Below are positions 13,601 to 25,600 of a DNA stretch of 64,000 bases, piece by piece. The translations under genes were made by a program, and so were the position numbers. The DNA lies in the NCBI RefSeq assembly GCF_001949145.1, contig NW_019091427.1, positions 1,178,347-1,242,346 on the forward strand, read 5' to 3'. Positions within the stretch are counted from its first letter, which is position 1. The number at the start of each line of letters is the position of its first letter. A model generated the notes under the pieces. That model was not told where the DNA came from. It saw nothing but the letters and a program-made list of their open reading frames with translations, and searched no databases. Source of the DNA: Acanthaster planci. Taxonomy: Eukaryota; Echinodermata; Asteroidea; Valvatida; Acanthasteridae.

Positions 13601-16384
13601 TGTTAGCTACGCATAGGGCTCGCTGCGAGCATACGGTTCCTTTCAAACGATTAGCCAAATGTCGGCCGTGTTTCTTTTTTGGACATCGATTCACAAAAAT
13701 TATTTATTATGATGATGTAATTTTTAGATCAGTGACTCGGAAAGCTTGAGGCCCTTTTGTAGCATTTTTTAACACTCAGAATGGAATTCATAAATACCAA
13801 ACGTAGGCCTGCAACTTACTCCAATTTTCTTGAAGGTGCGCTTTCAGAAACATTATAGTGTTGTGGACTTTAATGTTCCCTCCCAGTTTTTAAATAGTTT
13901 ATTTTTGTCGAATTTGTGGTCTTCTCACAATGGAAATCTAATAATATCTACGGGACTTTATCTCTTTGTCATTTCAAACCTGCTAGGATTTCAGTCCCGG
14001 CTATCGATTTTAGTGTGTGAACTGAGGGAGAACTGTTCAGAAGTGAAACTTAAGAAGCTGCAGATATACTTGAGATGATAAATCACCTTCAAGAACCCAT
14101 ATCCAGTTGTGGATGGATGCGGCGATTGTGGTTTCGTCACTCATAATGGGCCCTGTTTCAAACTATAAGCCTGTGCACGTGGAGCTTAATGTTGGCAAGT
14201 GGAGGCACTGTCTTGAAAAGCACATACATTGTGTAACACACTGACTTCCTTGGCGATCTTTCTGGGAGGAAGGTAATACCTTCGAAAATCGGACTGAGGT
14301 ACGTGGAAATGCACACAAATGGCGCAAGAAATAATCCCGTACCATGTTCTTTCATGTGGGCAACAAACAGTCAATTATTTTTAACAATGCAGTGCTGAGG
14401 ACTATGTGCGGCGCAAATTAAAGGAAAATAAGTCTTTTGAGTACAACTGAAGGCTAGTCACACTGCGCTGTCATCAAAGCAAGTCACACCGCAAGAAAGT
14501 AAAGACAATCATCTCTTCAGCAGTGATTACAGATCCACGTGTCGTCTGCGTCGCTTTCTACCTTCGACATGGAAGATAAGTCTTGTTTTCCAGTGCGCAA
14601 TTCAGGAGTGCTCATTCAGCTGTGACGTCATAGCGAATCCCCAGGACTAAACATGTTTCTGTCATCACCTATGAAAGGAATAGTGCAGTTGCTAAGGGAG
14701 AGTGTATTCTATATAAAGTATACAAATAAGAAAAAATAATGTCTGATTCGAATTAAGGATTTGCGTCATAACGTTCTTTGTCATCCACAGGCAACATCAC
14801 TATTATATTAAGAGACTAAGAGAATAATACAGTTTACTGGCTGGCGTCTTTCATAGCAAAACACGTATCCTGGAAGATCGTTCCACTCATCGTAGTTTTA
14901 AATTCAGCATTTGCAGACATTGTGAACACGGGCTTTCCATTTTATTAAAACTGAACGACCACGAAATAAATTGTGTTAATTTACGATTTAAAAAGTTTTT
15001 AAGCAAGATAGAAATACCTGTTGGCTAATTCTTCAGTGATTTCTGTATTAGCAGCAGTAATTTGAGTAAGGTTTGTGAACTACATTATTTCACTTTAGCA
15101 CACAGGGTCCTCTAGTTGAGGAAATAGGTTATAGAAAATTCTGCACTAAATATGCTGTTTTCCAGGTTTTTTCTAAAGAATGCAATTGTTGTGATTGTTT
15201 TATTGGACACCACAAACTCAGAAACGACTTGTCACCACATCAGTTAATATTGAAGTGAATGAACCTTTTCGACATTGGTATTGTTTCTTATGGGATTGAA
15301 TTAAAAACAAGCTTTATATTTTTATGCTCAAGCCTATGGAAGATGTTTACCCGCAAAACATGAATCAGTTTCCACATTATTTACTGGTAACGCTTGAAAT
15401 CATGCCGTCATCTTTACACATAGGTTGGCATTGACGATTTGGAATGCATGTATCCTCAAGAATTAGAATTTACATAAAAATCGCAGGATTGCACTATAAA
15501 GATTTGGAATAAGTGTATTCTCAGCATTCATATTTTAATGAGACCGGATAGAGATGCATTTGGAGAATCACGTCCATGAACCTCAGGTCTTCTTTCAGAC
15601 TGAACATCAATGACCTGGCATTAACCATTCAGAATCAGGACTTCACGCTCTCTGATCTCGCATCGACAAATCATGTTTGACCGGTACCCTTCAATAAATG
15701 CTCGGGGCGATTGTTCCTTCTCATAAGCTTCCAAGAACCTCTTCATTCTGATTTCTACATTAATTCTTACACGCTAAATATGTGAATATAGCTCAGGAGG
15801 AATACTTGGAAAAATTCTAAAGAAAATAACTCATATTAATGTTTGCCTGGTTTTTTACCCCATGAAAAGTGCATAGATAAAACACCTGACTTGTTTGTCA
15901 AATAATTCCATGATGAAAACGGAAAATGTCGAAAAGGTTTACTCACCCCCAAAGGAAAAAAAAATACAGGTTTGAAAGAGTTAGGCCTACAGGCAAGTAG
16001 GCTTACAGGTACACCGTGAGAAAAATGTCGTTTGCCAGGAAGTGTTGGTTCGGGAAAAAGCTCGCTCGTAGTCAGAATAAGTATCGTGCTTAATATTTTT
16101 TTCAACTTTTCTTTCATTTTCTCAGGCTTTATTATCATGTTCGTGACTCCATTTTGTTACAGACCTATCAACCTTATTCCAGTGGACTCTTTTATTTACG
16201 GAAATTAAGTCAACAGATTGCCATTGGCACGGTAGATCGCACGGCCGATGGAACTTGGAGAGAAGACAGTCATGAAAGAGAAGAACATTCAGGTTGAAGG
16301 GTTGATGGGAGGAAAACCCAAGATAAATATTGGCCAGAAATCAAGTAATTCGTTAGGGACTGAGAAACCAACCAGCATATGTCT
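4653..16384. other. Gene-free stretch, probable intron
   Basis: I see no supported exon, RNA gene or complete mobile element here. Open frames are short and lack recognisable domains. Simple features include a T run near 12037-12051 and a C run near 9746. It is CpG-rich compared with the PEX6 introns further on. Confidence 0.45.
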
Positions 16385-16450
16385 GTCTCAGTAGATTCGA
16401 ATCCGGATTACACGGATAGAGGGCGGGGACTGAACTGCTGCGCCACCCCG
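16385..16450 (-). repeat. tRNA-like SINE remnant
   Basis: On the minus strand a box-A-like TGGCGCAGCAGTTCAG (16430-16445) is followed by a box-B-like GGATTCGAATC (16394-16404). The spacing resembles a tRNA internal promoter. The body cannot be folded into a normal tRNA, so a decayed tRNA-derived SINE head is more likely than a functional tRNA gene. No target-site duplication was found. Confidence 0.35.
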
Positions 16451-18664
16451 ACTACTTCGACCCCTCTGATTATTACCTACTAGACTGGCGCAAATAGCCT
16501 AAATTGCTGAAAGCGCCATTAAAACAAACAACCTACAAAACACGTGCGTATTGGTGGCAAACACCTGCTGAGATCTTTTTTTGCGTGATTCTTTAGTTCC
16601 ACGTTTACTTCAAAATATGCACACACATTACCTTTAAAAGGGTCCTTTTTTCATCTAGCATTTAGAAGTGTGGTGTATATTGTTTTGGCATGTGAAATTC
16701 TAACACTCTTATAGTCTTAGTTTAACCCTGCCACTTTTACGGGGAAAAAAATACGGCTCTGAGTTGGAAAGAGCAGACCCTATATGCCAACACTTTTTGC
16801 GGCGGTTGTTCGGCATAATCATTTTCCGAGTGAGGGTATTACCAAGAAATGCAAGGCACCGTGAAGCCAAGGCAGAACGTTGCCATGGCGATCGCCATGA
16901 CAGTTTCGACCACGTCACAAGCGTATAATAATAAAGGGCCGTCGAGGCGCAAAGGGTTGCGGCTGAAAAACCGTCTAGGCACGGTTGCTTGGCAACGGGA
17001 TCGTTGATTCAGGGGACGCCAGGAACATTGTAATTGTGATGGATGATGTATGCCGTTGTCATCACGTCAGCGATGAGCCGAGCAATGGTGGCCTAAATTA
17101 AATATTCTGGGGTGCCCGTTTATAAGTTGACATTGTTCATGAACAGAGAGGCAGTGGCCTGCGATCTGCAGGAAAAGACCTTTTGCGTAACTGGCTACAG
17201 TGATTGAAAATCGTTAAATGTTTATGACTCTTTGTGTCAAGAATTCTTGTAAGAAATTTGCTGCTCGAACCACAAGGGCTTGAGAAGAAATGAACAAACA
17301 GATGAACCAAGAATTTCGTCTTTAATCGCAACTCCCTTTGTGTGTGAAGTATACTAGCCTTTGGAACGGTAGCATATTAGGTGATTTGGAGATCAGGGTA
17401 TATGCAAAAGCTGTTGAGGAAAACGTATGGACAAAATTCCAAGAAACTGCGAAAAAGAATACTCTTGTCAATAGTTCAAGTCACAGTGACACGCAGCCAG
17501 CCGCAAATGCCACATTTTGTGCTCCGTAAAACCAGACCAAAAATATTTCAACTTTAATAAGAATGTAGCGCAGCTGAAACGACAGAACCGATAATGCACG
17601 CCGTTGTACCACAGCACAAAAAGTGGTGATGGCTGACAGCCAAGCCATCATGCCCTTGAACGCCAAGAGGATATTGAAATTCCAAAAAGCCCACATCAGC
17701 GCATCGTGCTAGGAGCACGTTAGACCGCGACCGAGACCATCACTACAGCAGTGGTGTCCCTGTCGATTGGGGTTCGGTTTCGCCTAGACGTAATCGACGC
17801 CTATTTCTTGGCAGGTTTGATGGATTACTGAGTTGAGTTGCGCACTGCCGCAGTCAAGTCTGCCTGAGGCACAGACGCCATTGGAATACTCGTTGGTGAA
17901 TTAAAATTCATTTCTCTCGCCACCGTGCGTGTTGACAACAACGTACCGGTATAGGACGCCATATATAATATGTGAGCGGATTCCACAAAAGGAGTCTTAA
18001 GACCATATTTTCGGTATTCTGTTTTAGTTTGCACCCTTACTGTTGGTAAATGACGAAACTGGGCAGATTCAGATTTAAAAAAATTTAGAGTACAATATTG
18101 ATTAACACGGTGCAAGATTCAAAGACTTTTTCGTTCCAAATTTGCTTTGGTGACTCATGTTTATGTATAACTGGGTTACATGTAGGTTGTGTAAAAAAAG
18201 TTAAAACGAGCGCTCCCCAAAAAGAATTTTGCCGCTGAATCGTCCAGCATCTTGCACTCTCAAGCATTCGTGGCAACATGGAACTATTAACTGCTCCATG
18301 GTGGCAATGAGGCTCAAAATACAAACATTGTCTCAAACAGCTTCATAATAAAGTAGTTACATGGATTCTGTAAATTTCGTTGAAACAAACCAACTGGTAC
18401 GCGCAGCATAAACCACGTTTAATATCATGTAAAACAGTTTAATAGAAGTTACACGTGTGATTTTATTTCACCTATTCTTGAGCATAAGGTTCAACTCGGG
18501 GAGTGTGATTTTTCCCATTTTTGGTGAAGCATATAGCAATTCAGCATGCTCCAAAGTCCATTTTACACATTTTAACCTCATGGTCGGCGGCCGCTGAGCA
18601 TTATAAGCCAACCACAGAGTAAAACTCAGTCGGCATTCCTGAGAGAAAACAAGACAAATCCGAT
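16451..18664. other. Gene-free stretch, probable intron
   Basis: Nothing beyond short unsupported open frames is visible. Its position just before the channel exon suggests intron sequence. Confidence 0.45.
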
Positions 18665-18737
18665 CCCATCTCAGCTGTCAAACCAAACTCCCATCTCAGC
18701 TGTCAAACCAAACTCCCATCTCAGCTGTCAAACCAGT
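18665..18737. repeat. 25-bp tandem repeat, about 2.9 copies
   Basis: The unit begins CCCATCTCAGCTGTCAAACC and ends with AAACT in the first two copies. The third copy diverges after CAAACC. It lies about 200 bases upstream of the splice acceptor of the channel exon. Each unit contains CAGCTG, an E-box core. Confidence 0.9.
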
Positions 18738-18945
18738 CAAACCACTTTAAAGATTTAACCCCGTTTTTCAATACATTTAAAATTTTAAGCATCAAAAGAA
18801 AAAAACACTGATATCTTGCTGAAACCATTTATCAACTTAAAGTCTCCTCCAGAATGTAAGCGGTCTTATTCCACGTCGGTACAGAGCCTGGAAAAGTCAA
18901 CTGTTTATATACTGATGTTTTCCGTCTTTGTGTCGTTTCTTGCAG

Positions 18946-19871
18946 GGTTTGGTATGACCTCCCCGACCACTCCGCTGGGGAAAGTGTCTCTTATTATCTA
19001 CGGCCTTCCCGGCTGCGCAGCCTGCATCCTCTTCTATAACCTGTTCCTAGAGCGCCTGATCACCTTCCTCGCCTTTATCATGAAAAAGTGTCACGAGCGG
19101 AAGGTCCGCCGGGAAAAGAACCAGAACGGCCTGCCCAACCTGGCCAGGAGGCCCTCTCAACAGTCCGATGACAACTTGGACAACTGGAAGCCCTCCGTCT
19201 ATTACGTGCTGTTGTACCTGTGCATTGCCTCAACTATTATCGCCTGCGTGGCCTCCGCCATGTACGCGCCAATCGAGGAATGGGATTACGGGGACAGCAT
19301 ATATTTCTGCTTTGTGGCTTTCAGCACCATTGGCTTCGGGGACTTGGTAACGAGCCAGAAAAAAATGTACGACCAGCAGATCCTTTACCGGTTTGGGAAT
19401 TTCGTGTTCCTGACGGCTGGTGTGTGCTGTATATACTCGCTGTACAACGTGGTATCCATTGTTATCAAGCAACTCCTGAACTGGGTCCTCAAGAAACTGG
19501 AATGTCGCTGCTGCCACCGGAGGAAACCGAGACCGAGGCGCAACGCCATCACGCCTGGCCACTTGCAACGGCAGGTGAACTCGGCCAACAAGCAGCAGCA
19601 GCAACAACAACAAGCCAACGGCGTAGACATCACCGACGTGGACAGCAACTACGACAGCGAGACGGACGGACGTCGCATGTCCGGCGAGATGATCAGCATG
19701 AAGGACTTTCTGGCCGCCAACAAGGTCTCGTTGGCTGTCATGCAAAAACAGCTTTACGAGACCTCTCAGCACAGGAAACATCACGCGAGCAGCAACGGTG
19801 CTTTCGGCCAAGGGGTGGGAGGACTAGCAATGTTAAATAACAAGTTACAGGAGACGGAACGGAGAGACTGA
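18946..19871 (+). CDS. KCNK13: THIK-type two-pore K+ channel, last coding exon
   Basis: This exon encodes the C-terminal ~308 residues of a two-pore-domain potassium channel of the THIK group, the KCNK12/KCNK13 relatives. Such channels pass background K+ current across the plasma membrane as dimers. The exon begins at a TTGCAG acceptor (18940-18945), after a pyrimidine-rich tract. It opens inside the first selectivity filter, with GFGMTSPTTPLGKV. Then come M2 (about codons 14-42), a basic loop, M3 (YVLLYLCIASTIIACVASAM), the second pore with STIGFGD, and M4 ending in NVVSIVIKQLLNW. The C-tail has seven glutamines, then DGRR.SGEMISMKDFLAANK and a terminal NN.L.ET motif. These tail blocks are what I know from vertebrate KCNK13 and KCNK12, so the family assignment is firm; the paralogue is not, since an invertebrate gene may be co-orthologous to both. 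M1 and the first half of P1 must lie in an upstream exon outside the window. The long overlapping frames on both strands are shadows. Confidence 0.92.
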
Positions 19872-20683
19872 CACGTGGACAACGATGGATATCTTTAAGT
19901 CGGTTCTCGTGGACGTCATTTCGTAGTATTAGATTACAAAACCAAGACGATTACTTCTGTATTGCACGACTCTACGATCAAACGATTTGTGTACACATTC
20001 AGGACGTTTTGTAGAAATGATGGAGTTGTTTTCGTTTTGACGAAGCAAAACGACGAAGAATCGGAAATACAGGAATCTCCGCCTGAAAGCCGAGGACAAA
20101 CCCTCGAACAACCCCCCTCCAAAAATGCACCCTTTTCCCGTTTGCCTGTTTGGTGAACGCATAGTGTTTGCAGATCAGATGGTCCTCGCTCAGAGACACC
20201 GAGAACAAAATACCTGAGTCTCTCCATCAGCAACGACAGTCGAGATGGCATCTGTTGACATTATCTCTCAGACTGGAAAATAATATTTCAGATGACGGAA
20301 AATCTATACCCGCATGTCACCCAGATTCAAACCTCTGGGATCATCTCGGTATAAAAAGTAATTTACTGGTTACGGAGAACGTGCTAGAAGCTACGTTTTC
20401 CTTCGTGGACGATATTCAGAAAGATGCGGACTAACAAACATCCGGCACCAGTCGATCACCTCTGGTAATGAAAATACATCACTTGCTGTTTGTTTCTTCG
20501 AGGACTCGCCCATAACGTGGAATTTCGCAAGATATTCCCTGGCCAAAGTATTGTTTTCATTTCAATCACAGCATCTTCCGTCAAAATTAGTCTCTCAAAG
20601 GCCTGTGCGTGTTTAATTTATTATGTGTTTTCTTCACCCTCAAAGTTTGCAGTTAGCAGATTTGTGACCGTTTGCGAAATAAA
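19872..20683 (+). other. Probable 3' UTR of KCNK13-like gene
   Basis: This is the sequence after the TGA stop. The first AATAAA on the plus strand that I noticed is at 20678-20683, followed by an A run and a TG-rich region. That gives a 3' UTR of about 0.8 kb if the site is used. No open frame in the interval has recognisable coding content. Confidence 0.35.
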
Positions 20684-22012
20684 AAAAAAACAAGCTTAAA
20701 CGGAATTGCATTGTTTCCGTCATCACGGAACAATTGCCGTGACCTAACTCTTAACACTGAGAGATCCCACCCTCCCGATGAGAGTGCAGGCGAAAGAAAC
20801 TAAAAATCGGACAGAACATTCAGAAAAGAAATCGGACTTGACGAAAACGCATGCATTCCACTTAAGCTGGTGAGACGCCCAATTGTTCAGTATGCAAAGA
20901 ACATTCGTGAATATGCCAAAGAGAAGCCTGGCTTGTATAACAAATGACAACGGGCCACTATCCTTAATGCACCGCCAGTGCTCGGTCCTAAAACAGGATT
21001 TTGATGCTCCTTAGTGTAGCGCCGAATTCGTGCAACCAGGCAAGACGGATACGCTTTAAAGATACACTTACTGCGAATATTTCTAGAGTTTCTATCGTCG
21101 CATACAAAACAGTCCATTTCTCGTTTACTCGGACGACTTTGGATATTCAAATGTTTCTCACAACAGTCCAGTAGACTAAAAGCGACCAGCACTTCTCTGG
21201 GCATGACGGCCTCTGTTATGACAAACAACACTAAATATTATATTTCATGCAAGATTGCTAGCTTTTTTGTAGCTGTAATCAAAATTCAAAGTTTTGTAAT
21301 AAGTGGCCTTAACATTTTTCAAGTTATATATGTATATATCACTCTGTACTATTCTAATCAAAATGTAAATGCCTTTGTAAATCAAGTTGTACTTCTAGGT
21401 TGCACTCAAACGTTTCAAGATTAGGACTTAACGTTAGTTTCAGCAGTACACGTACGACAATAATTCTCTCTACAGTACTAAATAATGGTAATGTGAAGAG
21501 CTAAATTCACGAGGCCAGGAAAACAAATAAGTGTACGAATCTTATTCTAGACTGGATGGTACAAAAGTGCAGTTCTCTTGAGACTTAAGAAATATTTGAT
21601 GATTAGATAGCGGAGCTGTAATCACAACTGGTCTTTATGGCCTGTAAGCGAAAAGATGAATCGATAAAAATGGACAGAGAAGGCATAATGTCAATATTTG
21701 ACGGAACATTTTCGCACGTTTTTGATGTCATAAAAGGGGCTTACAGTGCCCACAAAATGATTCACTACTAGACCTGCTCGTCAGTGAACTTTACCAGAAA
21801 ATGGAGAATCCAGACTTTGTATATAGCTTCTGTGAAAAAAATGAACATTCTGTCTTATTATTATTATTATTACGATTCCATGGTAAATATTATATCCACG
21901 AGTGTATGACACGAATGCGTCGGCTTTCCAACGTTTTTTTTCGGATGTTTCAGTTTCAAAAAGTGTTCCATTTATTTCTTATCGACTTGTAGAATACTCA
22001 AGGCAATAGACC
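20684..22012. other. Intergenic, no gene seen
   Basis: The open frames are short and unsupported. A (TTA)n stretch occurs near 21854-21869. Confidence 0.45.
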
Positions 22013-22016
22013 TTAA

Positions 22017-22476
22017 CCCTCAAAGAGCCGGGTTATTTTGACCCATCTCACAGTTGAGGGGGGGGGCAGATTCCACCTCCCCCAAGAATTCGGCTGTGCT
22101 ACGCTCAATTTCTTTGAAACGTGGCATGCGTATACAAACACTCCTTATCATTGTAAAATGTGAAGTTTGAACTCAATCAGATGTATGGTTTTGTTGTTAT
22201 AGTCATTTGAAGTTCGTGGCTACATTCTTGCTAGTACGTGTGCATTGAGCACCGCAGTGGAGAAAGTATACATTTTTGGCTGACCCGTCTCGGGGAAAAA
22301 AGGCGCGCTGCGTGAGAATGGTATGTCTGATGATGTTTGCAATAATGGTGTCAAAATGAATGCAAAGAGTTGCTCTAAAAATTAGCTCAGGCTCAACTTC
22401 TGGAAAAAAATTGTATTACGGCGATATCAGAATACAAAAAATATCGGGGTGGGGGTCCGCCCCGGCTCTTTTAGGG
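22017..22476. mobile_element. piggyBac-like MITE
   Basis: The left terminus CCCTCAAAGAGCCGGG (22017-22032) matches the reverse complement of the right terminus, CCCCGGCTCTTTTAGGG (about 22460-22476), at 15 of 16 positions. A TTAA sits immediately left (22013-22016), and TAGA (22477-22480) lies at the right in its place. TTAA targets and CCCT-starting termini are known for the piggyBac superfamily. There is no transposase frame in the 460 bp, so it is non-autonomous. Confidence 0.6.
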
Positions 22477-22480
22477 TAGA

Positions 22481-22600
22481 AACATCATGACGTCACGCTT
22501 TGCTGGGATGTGCACTTTCCAATGGGGACTATATAGGTCGCGTCCTACCTCACTGCCACAGGAAAGAGAACATGCAAGCAAAGCGTGACGTCATTATGTT
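22481..22600. mobile_element. 120-bp palindromic element with two CRE octamers
   Basis: Inverted ends: AACATCATGACGTCACGC at the left and GCGTGACGTCATTATGTT at the right, with CTTTGCT / AGCAAAG extending the arms inward. Each arm contains a perfect TGACGTCA (22488-22495 and 22586-22593). Between them are CCAAT (22519-22523) and CTATATAG (22529-22536). It abuts the right end of the piggyBac-like element. It may be a small MITE; promoter activity is only suggested by the motifs. Confidence 0.55.
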
Positions 22601-25600
22601 ATAAGTCTATTACAAAGGACCACCTTTAAATCAGTTTCTCATGAGAGTCATCGGAAAATACGTTTTGCTCTTGCCTTTCACTCTTGGTGAACCAGAAGGC
22701 CGACCCGCTAGGAGTATGCTGAAAGTAGCCAAGATTGTTGATGTCTACCAAACATGGGAATAACTCAATTTAGATGAAAGTCAACAAATAGATTATTTCA
22801 AGTTAGATTGCGTCTTATCTCAAAGAATAATGCGGGATACTTTGAAAGTTCAAGCAAACTACTATGAATGTTCCATCCAAGATTTCTTGAGTTCGTGTTT
22901 TTGAAGCTCATGGGTGTATTTTATTCCACGTGTACAGTAATTATCCTAAATCAAACTCATTGTTCATGGTGTGTGAAATATAGGCGCAAGTGTACAGTAC
23001 CTCGTGACTTTGTTCGAAACAAATTTTTTTTCACTGAGAGAGAAGTAATAATTATTGAAAGCGTCTTCGTGTATCCACTTCCCAAGATGGTCAGTCACTC
23101 TTTGGATAAGTTTTCCGTTACATTCTATTCTGTCCTTTTCTCGCTCTGTTAGAAGGCTCCAAAAATGGATGTTGTATCGCTCTACTTACCAGCATATGTT
23201 TGACTGCGCCACATCAAACTACATGCATAGTAAAAGGTTAGGGTTATTAATTACAATTAATAATTCTAATAAATTATCATTAATTCTGTGTCGATGGCTG
23301 GAACAGCGCAGCTAGGTAAAGTTGGGTTTGAACTGTTGATTGACAGCTTTGCACTCATGCGCATAACCATCTCAAACTGTTCCTTCAAATTGTTTTCACA
23401 AAGTTTCATTTTAACATCTGTATTGGGTGAAAACAACATTAACCTTTGATCCGGCGACTTCACGTTGGTTTTCACGTATTATTCCAAATGGAGGAGTTGT
23501 TTTTCATGGCCACAAGATAATACAAAAGACATTGTTTTCCCTTTTTTCCCTTTTTTTTTCTTTTCCAGATCATACAGCATCATGAAACGACGCACGCCTC
23601 TCTTACATTATGCACGAAATCAACACTATTTACCCATTCATAGAAAAAGTCGTGCATGGAAATATACTACGATAGTCGGTCTGGTAATGTGACATACAAC
23701 TAGAATATTTGACGGAACTTGCGTTTTGCCCCCTTGATTTTTTTGCACAACACAAATTTTACTGTACAAAGGTTTCATTATTGAAATGACCACAGAGTGG
23801 AAGGTGATAGTTACATGCGTGTATAAGTTAAAAAAAATTACCAACAAACATGCAAATCTGCTATGTTTGGTGTGGCCTCTAAATTATTGGACAATCTGTC
23901 TATCAAAACAGGATAAATCCAAAAAACGCCATGCCTCCATTAGATTAGCAAGAGTTGACGCATCATTAAACTAACTCTACCTCTGTGGCCAAAACATAGT
24001 AATGCGTTCCGCAACAATAAGTGTGCATAATTATGAAGAGAAAGGACATGTCTGTGCCATTTCCCTCCTTTCATCTTTGACTGTAATATTGCGTTTGCAT
24101 TTGTGTTGCCTTTGTGGCGATTGTGTGCCTATATGTTCCTTGGCGAAGTAGGAAACTTGAAGTACATTTTTATCAAAGAAAAATATCTATTGTGTTTGCA
24201 TTTTATAACTTGTAACGTTCCAAATTGTCAAACATAAAAGCAGTTAATCTATTTCGCTGCAGCGCATTCAAAGTTCTGAAACGTCGTTATAAGAATTTAA
24301 ACAAACAGGGGGATGAGAAACAAACAGACGTAAATGAGGCAAACCTCCGATAACTGTAATAACATTCTCTGAGATCCGATATCGAAATAGCTACCGAAGA
24401 ACGGAGGATGTGTTTGGCCGCTGGGCACCAGCATTTGCCCAGCTGAGTCTTAAATGCCACTCGCAGCGTTTTTGCAAAATTTCTCAGTGAAATTAAGATC
24501 ACTGGAACAAGAACACCGTGTTGACCCACCTGTGCCGCCGTCCCTTCATTCTACGCGGCTTTTGCCAGCGCGTGTATTAAACTTTATCAGAAGATTTCCC
24601 CCACGCATCGTCGTCATGCTATTAGCGGACGGTGATTGGATCATTAGATTGGATCCTGGCATTACAATCGCGCGCGGATAAAGCAAAATATACTAAGGAT
24701 TAAGCAAAATATAATAAATAAAAGAAAATCTCTTGATTTCCTACCGCAGTGGGAATATAAACAGACAGAAGCGAGTGTCTTAGAATGAAACGGTTTTTTA
24801 ATCGAACGCAATGTGTTCTTAATTACATGCATTTTGTTAATTTCAGTTTTTTACTTCCTACGTTTTGATTTTCTTTCCATTAAACCACTAACTATTAAGC
24901 CATCATGCATTTCATGGGTTCACTGTCGCCTAGACGTCATACCTATTCGCGCGACGTCTACCTCTATCGTTAGTTTAGAAAAAAATCAAAGCAATTTCAT
25001 TAATGCCCACGGCTTCTACACGCAGGCTAGGCTTGGGATATAGAAGAACAGTTCTTGAATCACTCATTTTTTCGTTTATCACGTTAACTTTGGTTCCACC
25101 TGCAACAGCCATATCTTTAAAAAGTACTCAAAATGGAATTCACATTTAGCATGATGCCAATAAAATTAGGAAGATGTAACTCTGAGGAGTTGGAGGGATA
25201 AATCTGTCCATCGTTTTCGTCTGTCATTTAATGACGTTAACACCAACGATTTCAGCCCGAACGAGACGCATCTACAAAATTAACGGCCACAATATGGCCT
25301 ACAGTAAAGAAACAAAAAAAAAAGAAATATATTACATAAGTAGATAAACAGATAGCAGCGGCATTTTTCTCATTTCTTAAGACTTCTTAAGACGAACAAA
25401 AATTAACGGTTAAGGCATAAAACACTCGCGTGTATACATGAAGCCATCAAGTAAAACGCATGTCACTGGCGCTAGAGGTTCCTGCTATAACTTTGAACAC
25501 AGATTCCATGAGCATTGAAATGAAGTTTTTCGAGAGTGTGTTTAGTGCCTTAGTATAGGTTGTATTTTTAACCTTTCGTCGAATTAATTCCTTTCAACAA

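Noticed and set aside
18816-18945. In-frame Met and 43 residues before the THIK homology
   Set aside because: They precede a good pyrimidine tract and TTGCAG acceptor and have no similarity to K2P channels. It is intron read-through.
19220-19840. Frames of 206 and 193 residues overlapping the channel exon on other frames and the minus strand
   Set aside because: Shadows of the GC-rich, biased coding sequence of the channel; no domain is recognisable.
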